Shown one piece after another: positions 1 to 9,202 of a DNA stretch of 49,533 bases. The stretch covers positions 1-49,533 of the forward strand of contig NFUO01000574.1 in assembly GCA_002197545.1 (NCBI GenBank). The letters are read 5' to 3'. Positions within the stretch are counted from its first letter, which is position 1; every line of letters starts with the position of its first letter. A model generated the notes under the pieces. That model did no database searches, was not told the origin of the DNA, and was given only the letters and a program-made list of their open reading frames with translations. This DNA is from Acidobacteria subdivision 2 bacterium RH1 MAG20 (GTDB taxonomy: Bacteria > Acidobacteriota > Terriglobia > Terriglobales > Acidobacteriaceae). A program made the translations under genes and the position numbers.

Positions 1-178
1 AACCCCGAGCCTGCCTCTCCCTCCCTTGACGAACCAGACCCAGGTGTCTTTCACCACGATCCCGCAAAGCCACCGCCGTCTCGGCCATCCCCGCCCCCCC
101 ACAATAGCCAGACGAATTCATCATGATGTAATCATCAAAAACCGCCTACTTCAGTAGACTTACAATGAAAATCAGACC
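1..178. other. Window edge, no supported gene
   Basis: I see no convincing gene here. Short reading frames exist on both strands, but none has a recognisable domain, and each ends in a stop before the next gene. The segment may be the tail or leader of something outside the window. The last 50 bases before the sixA-like gene are AT-richer and probably hold its promoter, but no clear pair of promoter hexamers can be picked out. Confidence 0.4.
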
Positions 179-715
179 ATGAATCTCTTCATCCTCCGCC
201 ACGCCAGCGCCGGAACCCGCCGTGCCAATTCTCTTCTCGACGCGAAACGCCCACTGGACAAAGACGGCAAACGCCACTGCCTTCAGCTCGCCCACGTGTT
301 GAATGCGTTGAAGATACAGTTCGACCTCATCGTCTCCAGCAGTCTCAAGCGCAGTATGCAGACCGCCTCGCTCGTAGGTACCGAGACCGGCTACGAATCC
401 GCCATCCAGGTCTCCAACGCTCTCGCTCCCGAAGCCACCCTCCACGACTTCCAACGCCTCCTCCACGAGTGCCGCGACCGCGAAAACGTTCTCGTGGTTG
501 GCCATAATCCAAACATCAGTACCTTTGTCGGATCGCTCCTCGTCCCCGCCTCCACCCACGCCACGGCCCAAATCCGTCTGCGCAAAGGCTCACTTGCCCG
601 CCTTTCGCTTACCCGCGGCCCCGCCAACCTTCAGTGGCTCCTCGACCCCCGTACTGTCCGTGCGCTCTATGCCATCTCGACAAAGAGCTCCCTGCGAAAG
701 ATCTCGCGAAAATAG
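179..715 (+). CDS. sixA: SixA-like histidine phosphatase
   Basis: A 178-residue histidine phosphatase of the phosphoglycerate-mutase superfamily, resembling SixA, which removes phosphate from phosphohistidine on signalling or phosphotransfer proteins in the cytoplasm. The N-terminus carries the RHA motif (R7, H8), so H8 is the expected phospho-accepting residue. The conserved SSSLKR segment with R58 followed by QTA and the GHNP motif with H109 complete the phosphate pocket. The length fits SixA (about 160 residues) with a short basic C-terminal tail. Its 3' end overlaps the oppositely oriented ppx-like gene by about 49 bases, so the two genes converge tail to tail. The true substrate is unknown; members of this superfamily also act on small phosphate esters. 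Confidence 0.8.
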   Translation: MNLFILRHASAGTRRANSLLDAKRPLDKDGKRHCLQLAHVLNALKIQFDLIVSSSLKRSMQTASLVGTETGYESAIQVSNALAPEATLHDFQRLLHECRDRENVLVVGHNPNISTFVGSLLVPASTHATAQIRLRKGSLARLSLTRGPANLQWLLDPRTVRALYAISTKSSLRKISRK

Positions 716-2226
716 TCCGCTTCCTTCCTCAGCGACCACGCCTCCAGCTCCGCTCCACCGCGCCCCGGAACCAACTCCAGCAGCACTCTCTTCGGATAGA
801 CATGGACCTTCATCCTCACCACCGCGCTCGCCCTGTCCTGGTTCAAAGCTACCGCCAGCCGTAGCAGGACGACCGCACGCCTCACATGCTCATGCTCCTC
901 CAAATGGATTGGCCGCATAGGCCGATCGGTCGTGTCAGGTCGTGTCTTCCCCAGATAGCGCGCAATCGCACTCACAATCGCCCGCTGCTCCGGCGAAAAC
1001 CCAAAGATCTCCGAGTTGGCAATGATGTACTGCGTATGCCGGTAGTGCCCCTGGTGGTTCATGAACTTGCCGACATCATGCATCATCGCCGCGGCCTCAA
1101 GCCACAACTTGTACTCCTCCGGCAGCTCATGCACCCGCGCCAGCGAATCGAAGAGCTGCACTACGTGCTCCCGCACCGGCTCAACATTTTTCAGTTGAAC
1201 GCCATATCTCCGGCAGACCTCCAGCACACCCGTCCACCGCTCATTCTCGATCTTTTGATGCACCGAAGTCCGCAGGTCGGTCTCAGCCAGCATCTGCGCC
1301 AATATTCCATCCCGCAAACCCAGCGGAGAATACCGAAACCCCTTCAATCCCATTCGCTCCAGCAGACTCGCATACACCAGCGCGCCGCCCACAATGATCT
1401 CCGACCGCCGCGGCCCAATCCCCGGAACCGCCTCCCGCTGAGCGTTGTTCATCTTCAGCAGCTTGTCCGCCAGCACTCGCACCCCTGCCGTAGTAGCCTC
1501 ATTCGGCTTCAGCCGCACAAACCTCTTCGGAGCTGATCTCTTCGTCGGCAACTTCTTCGCCATCGCCACGCTGGCCTCGGCCAGCGCCGCCGCCGTCCCC
1601 GAGGTCGCAATCACCAGCCTCACCCGTGGAGTACCCAGCTTCTTCTCTGCCCGCTTCAACTCCCGGTCGATATACTGCTTCAACCGCGCCACATCCTCCT
1701 TCGCCGGAGGATCCGTCGGCAAAAACTCCTGCTGCAACCGCACCGCGCCCAGCGACAAGCTCACCATCGATTTGATCCGCGCTCCATCGGAGACCGTCAC
1801 CTCGCAGCTACCGCCGCCCAGGTCAATCAGCAGACACTTTCCCTTCGCGCCCGGCTCATGCGTAACGACTCCCAGATGAATCAGCCGCCCCTCTTCCAGC
1901 CCCGAGATCACCTCCACGTCCCATCCCGTGGCCGACTTCACCCACTCCGTAAAAGCATCGGCATTGCGCGCGTCCCGCATCGCGCTCGTCGCCACCACGC
2001 GAACCTTGTCCGCCGCATGAAGCTGCACCGCCTTATAGAACCGCTTCAGCGCCCGAATCGTTCCCGCCATCGCCTCCGGCGAGATCGACCCGGTTTGAAA
2101 CACGCTCTCGCCCAGCCGCGTCACCTCGCGGTCTTCGTGCAGCGTCTTCAGCCGGTGCATCTGCGCCGAAGCAATCTTCAACCGGCACGAATTCGACCCA
2201 ATATCGACCGCGGCAAACGTAGGCAT
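667..2226 (-). CDS. ppx: Exopolyphosphatase / Ppx-GppA phosphatase
   Basis: A 519-residue Ppx/GppA phosphatase with a C-terminal HD-type domain, matching the full-length exopolyphosphatase architecture. It would hydrolyse inorganic polyphosphate from the chain end and/or convert pppGpp to ppGpp, linking phosphate storage with the stringent response. The actin-like ATPase fold is shown by DIGSN near residue 8, the LIDLGGGSCE loop at 133-142 and the ATSAMRDA segment near 80. The C-terminal helical domain has an MMHDVGK motif at 381-387. The ATG start is preceded by a modest GAAGAG. It converges with the SixA-like phosphatase, and the pairing of the two phosphatase genes is suggestive of phosphate metabolism. 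Ppx and GppA cannot be told apart from motifs alone. Confidence 0.88.
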   Translation of the reverse strand: MPTFAAVDIGSNSCRLKIASAQMHRLKTLHEDREVTRLGESVFQTGSISPEAMAGTIRALKRFYKAVQLHAADKVRVVATSAMRDARNADAFTEWVKSATGWDVEVISGLEEGRLIHLGVVTHEPGAKGKCLLIDLGGGSCEVTVSDGARIKSMVSLSLGAVRLQQEFLPTDPPAKEDVARLKQYIDRELKRAEKKLGTPRVRLVIATSGTAAALAEASVAMAKKLPTKRSAPKRFVRLKPNEATTAGVRVLADKLLKMNNAQREAVPGIGPRRSEIIVGGALVYASLLERMGLKGFRYSPLGLRDGILAQMLAETDLRTSVHQKIENERWTGVLEVCRRYGVQLKNVEPVREHVVQLFDSLARVHELPEEYKLWLEAAAMMHDVGKFMNHQGHYRHTQYIIANSEIFGFSPEQRAIVSAIARYLGKTRPDTTDRPMRPIHLEEHEHVRRAVVLLRLAVALNQDRASAVVRMKVHVYPKRVLLELVPGRGGAELEAWSLRKEADYFREIFRRELFVEMA

Positions 2227-2344
2227 CGCTCTTCACACACCTCAAACCCAAAATCACCCCACACAAGCAAGATACATCGCTACCTACATCTCTCAGTCCT
2301 TAACGCGCTTAATCAATTTATGCTTAGAAAAGCGCACTAAGCCG

Positions 2345-4483
2345 ATGACCAATCCAACTCTCAACGAATCACTCTCCGAGCAACCAGCCATCTTCCGCAT
2401 CGACACTCCCCGCCGTTCTACAGCCGTGGCCATCCTCTGCGGTCTTTGGCTCGTCATCTTCTTCGCCTCGCTCTTCGCGCCGCCTCTGCTCGATGACGCC
2501 GACGCCACCCACGCCAACGCCGCCCGCCACATCGCCCTCACCGGCGACCTCGTCACCCTGCACGTCAACGGCATCCGCTACCTCGAAAAAGCGCCGCTCC
2601 CTTACTGGTTCGACGCTCTCAGCTTTCGCATCTTCGGCTTCAACACCTTCGCCGCCCACTTCCCCCAATCCATCGCAGTCCTTCTCCTCGCGCTCCTCGG
2701 CTTCCATTGGGCCAACGGCGCCTTCGGCAACCGCACCGCCTTCTACACTGGCCTCGGCATCCTCACCTCTATCGGTGTCTTCCTCTTCACCCGCATTTAC
2801 ATCCCCGAAGTCCTGCTCTCCCTCTTCCTCTGCACCTCCCTCTACTGCCTCCTCCAATGCCTTTCTCTTCCTGAAAAAAACTTTGTCATCCTGAGCGAAG
2901 GCGCAGCCGCAGTCGAAGGACCTGCGGTTTCTTCGATGCGCCCCGCCCTCTACGCCTACTTCATGTGGGCCTCGCTCGCCTTCGCCGTCCTCACCAAAGG
3001 CCTCGTAGCCATTGTCTTCCTCTTCGGCACAGCCATCGTCTATCTCGCTCTCACCGGCGAATACAAAAATTGGCGGGCCTTAAAGCCCCTCACAGGAACC
3101 ATCCTCTTCTTAGCCATCGCCGCTCCCTGGCACATCCTCGCCGGCCTGCGCAACACCGGCGGCATGAACGGCCACGGCTTCTTCTGGTTCTACTTCGTCA
3201 ACGAGCACTTCCTCCGCTTCCTCGGCAAGCGTTTTCCCAAGGACTACAACAAACTCCCCGACTATCTCTTCTGGAGCCTCCACCTCGTCTGGCTCTTCCC
3301 CTGGAGCCTCTTCGCCCCGCTCGCCGCCATCCCGGTCTTCCGCGCTATGCGCCGCAACCAAGCTCTTCCCCGTAGAAGACGCAAAACCCGCTGGGGCGAT
3401 GTCATCGCCAGTTTTGTGCTCGTCTGGCTCGCGATTTATCTAAAGATCAAGCTGCATCTCGGCTCCACCGAATTCGTTCTGCTGGCGCTTGCTTTCGTCC
3501 CCCCAATCGCATACTTCCGAAACCGATATCGCGCAGGCCTGCCCATCTTCGATCAAGCGCCCCGAACCTTCACGCAGCGCACCAACCTCATCCTCGCCCT
3601 CTACACCGCGTTAGTCCTGATCTTCTTCTCCATCTCCACCAATCAGGAGTACTACACCTTCCCCGCTTACCTTGCCCTGCTGATCCTCATCGCCGCATCC
3701 CTCAATCACGCCGAAGACACCTTCGCCACCGACAAATCCTCCCGCCGCTGGATTATCTTCGCTCACCTCGCCTTCATGCTCATCGGCTTTGCCGTCGCCA
3801 TCACTCTTGCCTATGGCCTCTGGAGCTCCCGCCGCCTCGCCTTCATCCCCGACATCGGAGACGTCCTCGCCCACCGCAATGTCGGCAACGACACCCTCTC
3901 CATGTCGCACTTCTTCGACCTCACCGACGCCTCGTTCGCCGCACTACGCCTTCCCGCCGCCCTCGCCGCAATTACCTTTTGCCTCGGTCCCGCCATCGCA
4001 TGGCTGCTGCGCGCAAAACAACGCCACCTCGCCGCCACCACAGCCATCGCACTCACCTCGACCGTCTTTCTCGTCGCCGCGCACATTGCCTTCGTTCGCT
4101 TCGCGCCGATGCTCTCCTCCCAAAAAGTCGCCGATAAAATTCAAAGCCTCGAAGCCAGCGGCGCCATCTCCCCCAACAACACCGTCCTGCTATACGGAGA
4201 CCAGTCCTACGGCTCCTCCATCCCCTTCTACCTCGGACGTCAGGTCGACCTCGTCAACGGACGCTCCACCTCCATGCTCTTCGGTTCTACTTTCCCCGAC
4301 GCACCACCCATCTTTCTCACCTCATCCGGCCTGCTGAAGGTCTGGGGCACCGGCGACCGCAAGCTCCTCTTCGTGCCTCTCGAAAGACGCGACGATGTAG
4401 ATCAACTCCTCGGCAACAACAAAATCCTCCTTCAGGAGACCTCCGGTAAAGCGCTCTTCACCGACCGTCCTCTCGATCACTGA
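2345..4483 (+). CDS. ArnT-like GT-C membrane glycosyltransferase, copy 1
   Basis: A 712-residue integral membrane protein of the ArnT/PMT (GT39/GT83) type, which transfers a sugar from a polyprenyl-phosphate donor to an acceptor on the outer face of the inner membrane; in enterobacteria ArnT adds aminoarabinose to lipid A. The first periplasmic loop has the typical acidic pair (D50, D51) followed about 30 residues later by YLEKAPLPYW, and many hydrophobic helices follow. A GT-C-like C-terminal soluble region begins near residue 590. Residues about 180-196 (ILSEGAAAVEGPAVSS) are encoded by a repeat-like sequence and look foreign to the family. The next gene is a paralogue 26 bases downstream, so they are probably co-transcribed. 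The acceptor is unknown and I cannot claim lipid A modification. Confidence 0.82.
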   Translation: MTNPTLNESLSEQPAIFRIDTPRRSTAVAILCGLWLVIFFASLFAPPLLDDADATHANAARHIALTGDLVTLHVNGIRYLEKAPLPYWFDALSFRIFGFNTFAAHFPQSIAVLLLALLGFHWANGAFGNRTAFYTGLGILTSIGVFLFTRIYIPEVLLSLFLCTSLYCLLQCLSLPEKNFVILSEGAAAVEGPAVSSMRPALYAYFMWASLAFAVLTKGLVAIVFLFGTAIVYLALTGEYKNWRALKPLTGTILFLAIAAPWHILAGLRNTGGMNGHGFFWFYFVNEHFLRFLGKRFPKDYNKLPDYLFWSLHLVWLFPWSLFAPLAAIPVFRAMRRNQALPRRRRKTRWGDVIASFVLVWLAIYLKIKLHLGSTEFVLLALAFVPPIAYFRNRYRAGLPIFDQAPRTFTQRTNLILALYTALVLIFFSISTNQEYYTFPAYLALLILIAASLNHAEDTFATDKSSRRWIIFAHLAFMLIGFAVAITLAYGLWSSRRLAFIPDIGDVLAHRNVGNDTLSMSHFFDLTDASFAALRLPAALAAITFCLGPAIAWLLRAKQRHLAATTAIALTSTVFLVAAHIAFVRFAPMLSSQKVADKIQSLEASGAISPNNTVLLYGDQSYGSSIPFYLGRQVDLVNGRSTSMLFGSTFPDAPPIFLTSSGLLKVWGTGDRKLLFVPLERRDDVDQLLGNNKILLQETSGKALFTDRPLDH
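2884..2932 (+). repeat. Interspersed repeat embedded in a coding region
   Basis: This stretch begins TGTCATCCTGAGCGAAGG and ends GAAGGACCTGCGGTTTCTT. It has the style of a short intergenic element that I associate from memory with Acidobacteriaceae genomes; that link is unverified. Here it lies in frame inside the first ArnT-like gene, in a loop between membrane helices. It adds roughly 16 to 20 residues without breaking the frame. Confidence 0.5.
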
Positions 4484-4509
4484 AGCAAACACTGATACGG
4501 CAAATCCTC

Positions 4510-6576
4510 TTGACAACGCACCTCCCCAATACGAACCCTCCTAACGCCGTGAACGATCTCTCTTCCCAACTCGCACAAGCTCCGCCAACGCTGCCACATG
4601 CAGCGACCGTCGCAGCGCATCCAGCAGAGCCCATCATCGCGCCCCCACCTCACCGCTGGAACCTTTACTCCATCGCTATCCTCGTCTTCGCGTGGCTCGT
4701 GCTCCAGATAGGCGGCCTCTTCACTCCCGGCCTGCTCGATGACGTCGACTCCATCTACATTGAGATCGCCCGCGAGATGCTGCGCCGCCACGACTTCGTC
4801 ACGCCCTATATCAACGGCATCCGCTTCTTCGACAAGCCACCCCTCATGTACTGGATGGCTTCTTCCTCGATGGCTGTCTTTGGGATCAAGGACTGGGCCG
4901 CCCGTCTCCCCCTCGCCCTCTCCGTCCTTGCACTCCTGCTCGCCGTCTACGCCCTCGGAATCCGCCTCTTCAGCGGCATCTCTCCCGCCGATCACCCCGA
5001 CTGCGGAGGCTTCTACGCCGCTCTTGCCATGGCCACCAGCATCGGCCCCTACCTCTACACCCGCTTCTACATTCCAGATATCCTCCTCGCCCTCTGGATG
5101 ACGCTCGGCGTCCACCTCTTTCTCATAGCTCTCGACCGCATCCGTTCGACCCACTCCAACAGCCCGGGTGCGGGTGCCCCATCCTTCGCGCCTTTTGCGA
5201 AGGATAGGAACGTACCACCTTCCCCTCTCCTCCCCTGCCTGGCCTTCGCCGCAGTCATGGCCCTCAACGTTCTCACCAAGGGACTCATCGGCCTGGTCTT
5301 CCCCATAGGCTTCGTCCTCCTCTACCTTGCCCTCACCAGACAACTCCGCCTGCTTCCCCGCTTCCACCTCATCTCAAGCACCGCCGTCTTCCTCGCCATC
5401 GCCGCCCCCTGGCACATCCTCGCGGCGTTACGCACCCCTGCCATCGCGCTGCCCGCTGGTCTCGGTCTCCCCGTAACCGGAGGCTGGGCGTGGTTCTATC
5501 TCTTCAACGAACACATCGCCCGCTTCCTCGGCAAGCGCATCCCCCACGACTACGGCCAGGTTCCCGTTCCCCTTTTCTGGCTCTTCACCGTCATCTGGAT
5601 CATGCCCTGGGCTATCTTCCTACCCGGCGCTCTGATCGAACACATCCGCGTCCTCCGCCACAAGGTCATCTCCACTTCGCGCCAGCACGAAACCTCTCTT
5701 TCCCTTTTTCTATGGGCTTTGCTGGTCCTCGGCTTCTTCAGCCTCTCCAGCCGGCAGGAGTACTACGGCCTCCCCGCGCTGCCCGCACTTGCCCTGATGG
5801 CTGCCGGGCTCCTCGCCCGCGCCGACGCCAGCAGCTCCACCGCCAACCGCAGCGCCCTCCAGTGGTCGGCCTGGTTCCTCGTTCCACTCGGCACGATCAT
5901 CGCCGTCATCTGCGGGTTCTTCGCCTTCACCGCTCCCCATCCGGCCCCCGGCACCGACATCGTCTCACTCCTCGCCATGGCCGGAAACTCTGCGGCCTAC
6001 AACCTCTCCCTCAGCCACATCAGCGACCTCACCGGAGCAGCGATGGGCCTCTTCCGCGGCCCTCTGACAGCGGTAGCGCTCAGCATGATCGCCATCGGCC
6101 TCGGCAGCTATCTCCTCCGCCGCGTCCGGCACGCCTACGCCGCCAACCTCACCCTCGCCGCCGCCATGATCGTCACGCTGCTGGCCGCGCACACTGGCCT
6201 CGCGCGTTTCTACCCCATCCTTGGATCAAAGGGCCTCGCCGAAGCCATCAATCAAGCACGCAAGACTGAACCCGAACCCAACGACCTCATCATCCTCGAC
6301 GGCGAGCTCACCACAGGCTCCACCCTCATCTTCTACACACACCAGCAGGTCCACCTGATCAACGGCCGCGTCAACGGCCTCTGGTACGGCAGCTTCTGGC
6401 CCGATGCCCCAGCCATCTTTGAAACCGAGTCCTCCCTCCATCAGCTCTGGGCCAGCCCACGCCGCATCTTCCTCTTCACCTACAACCCTACGGCGCGAAT
6501 CGAAGACCTGACTCCCTTCGCTCCTGTCCACACCCTGGCCACCGCCGGCGGCAAAACCGTCCTCACCAACCGCTAA
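4510..6576 (+). CDS. ArnT-like GT-C membrane glycosyltransferase, copy 2
   Basis: A 688-residue paralogue of the preceding gene with the same layout. The first loop has LLDDVDSIYIEIAREML, then INGIRFFDKPPLMYW, followed by about ten hydrophobic segments and a C-terminal soluble part. It would also use a polyprenyl-linked sugar. The start is uncertain: the frame opens at a TTG at 4510, while a GTG at 4549 would remove a polar leader rich in proline and alanine; neither has a strong ribosome binding site. Residues about 219-236 come from a palindromic repeat placed in the same loop as the insertion in copy 1. The gene ends 25 bases from the convergent HpnI-like gene. Tandem duplication followed by divergence is the simplest origin. 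Confidence 0.8.
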   Translation: MTTHLPNTNPPNAVNDLSSQLAQAPPTLPHAATVAAHPAEPIIAPPPHRWNLYSIAILVFAWLVLQIGGLFTPGLLDDVDSIYIEIAREMLRRHDFVTPYINGIRFFDKPPLMYWMASSSMAVFGIKDWAARLPLALSVLALLLAVYALGIRLFSGISPADHPDCGGFYAALAMATSIGPYLYTRFYIPDILLALWMTLGVHLFLIALDRIRSTHSNSPGAGAPSFAPFAKDRNVPPSPLLPCLAFAAVMALNVLTKGLIGLVFPIGFVLLYLALTRQLRLLPRFHLISSTAVFLAIAAPWHILAALRTPAIALPAGLGLPVTGGWAWFYLFNEHIARFLGKRIPHDYGQVPVPLFWLFTVIWIMPWAIFLPGALIEHIRVLRHKVISTSRQHETSLSLFLWALLVLGFFSLSSRQEYYGLPALPALALMAAGLLARADASSSTANRSALQWSAWFLVPLGTIIAVICGFFAFTAPHPAPGTDIVSLLAMAGNSAAYNLSLSHISDLTGAAMGLFRGPLTAVALSMIAIGLGSYLLRRVRHAYAANLTLAAAMIVTLLAAHTGLARFYPILGSKGLAEAINQARKTEPEPNDLIILDGELTTGSTLIFYTHQQVHLINGRVNGLWYGSFWPDAPAIFETESSLHQLWASPRRIFLFTYNPTARIEDLTPFAPVHTLATAGGKTVLTNR
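5164..5218 (+). repeat. Palindromic repeat embedded in a coding region
   Basis: Within the second ArnT-like gene lies a perfect inverted repeat, ATCCTTCGC at 5181-5189 and GCGAAGGAT at 5197-5205, around a 7-base loop. It is flanked by GGGTGCGGGTGCCCC and GTACCACC. It resembles a REP-type element rather than coding sequence, yet it keeps the frame open. Confidence 0.55.
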
Positions 6577-6601
6577 CCATTCAATCCTCGCGCAACATAC
6601 C

Positions 6602-7849
6602 TCACTGCCGGGCCGCGCGCCTCATCTTGCCGTCCTCAACCAGCTCATAGACCTCGCCCCGCCACAGAATCCGGTTGCTCGTATAGCTCAGCGCCCAAAA
6701 CAATATCCCCATCATGTCGCGCACCGGAAACAAGATCATCGCCATCCCGATGTGCCGCTCCTGCACAACGTCTCTGCCTACCTTCCATGCCTGAAGGCTG
6801 CGTCCCAATACACTGCCTACCAGAGCACACCATCCCAGCACAGGCATTCCCAACAACAGAGCGCCCGCCCACGCCATCAGCCCAAACGGCACGCCAAACG
6901 TCAGGCAGGTGCCAAGATGCCCTTTCGGCCTGGAAAATCGCGTGCTCTTCATCCATCGCACCTGGTGCTTGATGGAGTCCACAAAACCCGCATGGAGCAC
7001 CATGTGGTCGATGATGTGTCCGATCAGCACTACCCTGTGCCCTCTCCGCGCGATCCAGTTTCCCAGCACGAAGTCATCCGCGCAATACTCCGCCATCGCC
7101 TCGAATCCACCCACTTCCGCGACGCACTCCCGCCGAGCTACCATCGTCGGCCCCAGCGCGAATCGCATCGGCTCGGTCAGGCTCGCCGCGCAGACGCCCG
7201 AACTCATCTCGATCGTCATCCCCACCGCCTCCAACTCCGACCACAGGCCACTCTCCGCCGCCACCCCGCGATAGAGGCACGTCGCGCAGCCTACCTTTTC
7301 ATCCGCAAACGGCAGAACGATCCGCCGCAGATAATCCGGCCCAACCCGCACATCGCTATCGCTGATTGCCCACAGATCGTGGGTCGCCACCTTAGCCATC
7401 GCAGCCAGCGAGCAGACCTTGGCATTGGCCGCCCACGGCTCTCCACTGGTCAGAAACCTCGTCGTAATCGCCGGATACGCTGCAGCGACGCGCCTCGCGA
7501 CCACAAGCCCCGCATCCGACTCGCTGCGCGCGCAAAACAGCACCTCGACCTTCGACACTCCATCTTCCGCAATCGCCCCTCCCGCCATCGCGACATGGTG
7601 CAGATAATCCTGCTCAAAAAATGTCCTGAGATGCGCCTCCAGCGCCGCCTCATTGCCGTGCAACGGCTTGAACAGGCTGATCCCCGGCAGAAACTCCGGT
7701 TGTGATGCCAGGGCAACGTCCTGCCGCGCCGCCTCGCGCCGGAACCGTCTCGCCCCTTCCATTACCATTCCGAAAAAAACGCTCGAAGTAAACAGGCCAA
7801 ACAGCCCGAGTATCAGCAGCGCCCGCTCAACTGCAACCATCACGTGCAT
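6602..7849 (-). CDS. HpnI/GT21-like lipid glycosyltransferase, copy 1
   Basis: A 415-residue membrane-anchored GT-A enzyme of the ceramide-glucosyltransferase (GT21) and HpnI group. HpnI adds an N-acetylglucosamine to bacteriohopanetetrol. An N-terminal membrane segment (about 8-30) precedes FKPLHGNE near residue 60. The nucleotide-sugar DxD-type site is SDSD at 163-166. The third acidic motif is DDF at 258-260, followed by HQVRWMKSTR at 295-304, which is the family's (Q/R)xxRW signature. Two or three further membrane segments close the protein. The ATG has GTGAGG six bases upstream. Compared with its neighbour it has about 13 extra residues after FFEQDY. The partner genes hpnJ and hpnK are not in the window, so the acceptor could be a hopanoid, a ceramide or another lipid. 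Confidence 0.78.
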   Translation of the reverse strand: MHVMVAVERALLILGLFGLFTSSVFFGMVMEGARRFRREAARQDVALASQPEFLPGISLFKPLHGNEAALEAHLRTFFEQDYLHHVAMAGGAIAEDGVSKVEVLFCARSESDAGLVVARRVAAAYPAITTRFLTSGEPWAANAKVCSLAAMAKVATHDLWAISDSDVRVGPDYLRRIVLPFADEKVGCATCLYRGVAAESGLWSELEAVGMTIEMSSGVCAASLTEPMRFALGPTMVARRECVAEVGGFEAMAEYCADDFVLGNWIARRGHRVVLIGHIIDHMVLHAGFVDSIKHQVRWMKSTRFSRPKGHLGTCLTFGVPFGLMAWAGALLLGMPVLGWCALVGSVLGRSLQAWKVGRDVVQERHIGMAMILFPVRDMMGILFWALSYTSNRILWRGEVYELVEDGKMRRAARQ

Positions 7850-7922
7850 TTAACCTCACCCGCAACATGGCCCTGTCTAGCTATTGCCAAGCCTTCTGTC
7901 CAACCCGTGTCTACGCATGAAG

Positions 7923-9128
7923 TCAACGTACGTTTCCCGTCGAATCCGGTGCCTCTACCTTACCCCCATCCTTTAACCGATAAATCTTTCCCCGGTAATA
8001 AAACCGGTCGCCCCCATAACTCCCAAGCCAAAGCACGCTCCCCAGCAGGTCGCGCACAGGATAGATCATCATTCCCCGCACCCAGTCTGAATCGCCCATC
8101 ACCCGCAAAATTGACCCCGCCTGCAGCCATCGATTCACCACCATCCACGAAAGCCATACCAATCCCAGCAGAGCATGGCCACTCAGTAGTCCCCAGATTA
8201 GCCCCAGCAACCCAAACGGAATGGCAAACGTAAGCCCCGACCCGAGATGCCCCCAGGGCCGCGACCGCCGCGTACTCTGCATCCACCGCAACTGGTTCCG
8301 TAACGACAGCCCAAACGGAGTGTCCTGCACCATCAGCCGAATCACGTGCGTCGCCATCTGAACGCCCGTCCCCTGCGCCGCCAGCCTGTTCCCCAGCACA
8401 AAATCGTCGGCATAAAACTGCCCTAATTCCTCAAAACCGCCTACATCCTGAAACGACTTCTTCCGTACCGCCATGGTCGCGCCCAGAGCGAATTTCGTGC
8501 CCTCCAGCATGTCCGCCACCAGTACGCCCGAGGTCATCTCAACACTCTTCCCCACCGCATCCAACTGCGCCGAAAATCCCGCCGAAGCGCCCCCATCGAC
8601 CGTCCCCAGGTACACGCATGAAGCCAGTCCTACATGCGGGTCTTTCAGGTTCTGCACCATGCGCCGCAGATAATCCGGCATCACCCGAACATCCGCGTCA
8701 CTGGTAATAAACAACTCATGCCGCGCCACCGAATCCAGCTTGGCCAGTGAAAAGACCTTCGCATTATGAAACTGGGGCGTCGGCTCACCGCAAGTCACAA
8801 ACCGCGCATTCACCTGCGGATACCGCTCTGCCACCCGCCGCGCCAGCCGCAACCCTTCATCGGTCTCATGCCGGGCACAAAACAGCAGCTCAAACTCCGG
8901 GTAATCCTGTTCAAAAAACGATTCCAGGTTTCGCTCCATCCCCTGCTCAGTCCCATGCAGAGGCTTCAGCACGCTCACCGGCGGCAAAAACGTCATCGCT
9001 ACCCTGTCCTCCCGCCGCATGCGCGCGCCAAAGCGCACTGCTGCCGCCATCACCATCAGGCAATAGATCGTGGAAGTCACAGAGCCGCCAAGCGCGACCC
9101 AAAACAAAATCCGAAGCAACAGACTCAT
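7923..9128 (-). CDS. HpnI/GT21-like lipid glycosyltransferase, copy 2
   Basis: A 401-residue paralogue of the gene just downstream, transcribed first. It shows the same series of motifs: an N-terminal membrane helix, LKPLHGTE near 54-61, SDAD at 143-146, DDF at 241-243 and NQLRWMQSTR at 278-287, then C-terminal membrane helices and a short charged tail. The reaction would be transfer of a sugar from a nucleotide donor to a membrane lipid on the cytoplasmic face. The ATG start has AGGTGAG immediately upstream. A gap of about 73 bases separates it from copy 1, so the two are likely one transcript. The close pairing with two ArnT-like enzymes suggests a lipid-glycan decoration locus, but this is inference. 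Confidence 0.78.
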   Translation of the reverse strand: MSLLLRILFWVALGGSVTSTIYCLMVMAAAVRFGARMRREDRVAMTFLPPVSVLKPLHGTEQGMERNLESFFEQDYPEFELLFCARHETDEGLRLARRVAERYPQVNARFVTCGEPTPQFHNAKVFSLAKLDSVARHELFITSDADVRVMPDYLRRMVQNLKDPHVGLASCVYLGTVDGGASAGFSAQLDAVGKSVEMTSGVLVADMLEGTKFALGATMAVRKKSFQDVGGFEELGQFYADDFVLGNRLAAQGTGVQMATHVIRLMVQDTPFGLSLRNQLRWMQSTRRSRPWGHLGSGLTFAIPFGLLGLIWGLLSGHALLGLVWLSWMVVNRWLQAGSILRVMGDSDWVRGMMIYPVRDLLGSVLWLGSYGGDRFYYRGKIYRLKDGGKVEAPDSTGNVR

Positions 9129-9202
9129 CTCACCTTTGCAGGAACCTGGATTAATAAGCAGTCTTCAAGTTTATCGCAGCTCAACCCAGCAACAGGTTCG
9201 AG

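Noticed and set aside
1..124. Partial gene on the minus strand at the left edge
   Set aside because: No domain or codon pattern that stands out, and frames are interrupted close to the edge.
498..920. Long frames antisense or offset to sixA and ppx
   Set aside because: Proline and arginine-rich translations typical of shadow frames in GC-rich DNA; the covering genes are well supported.
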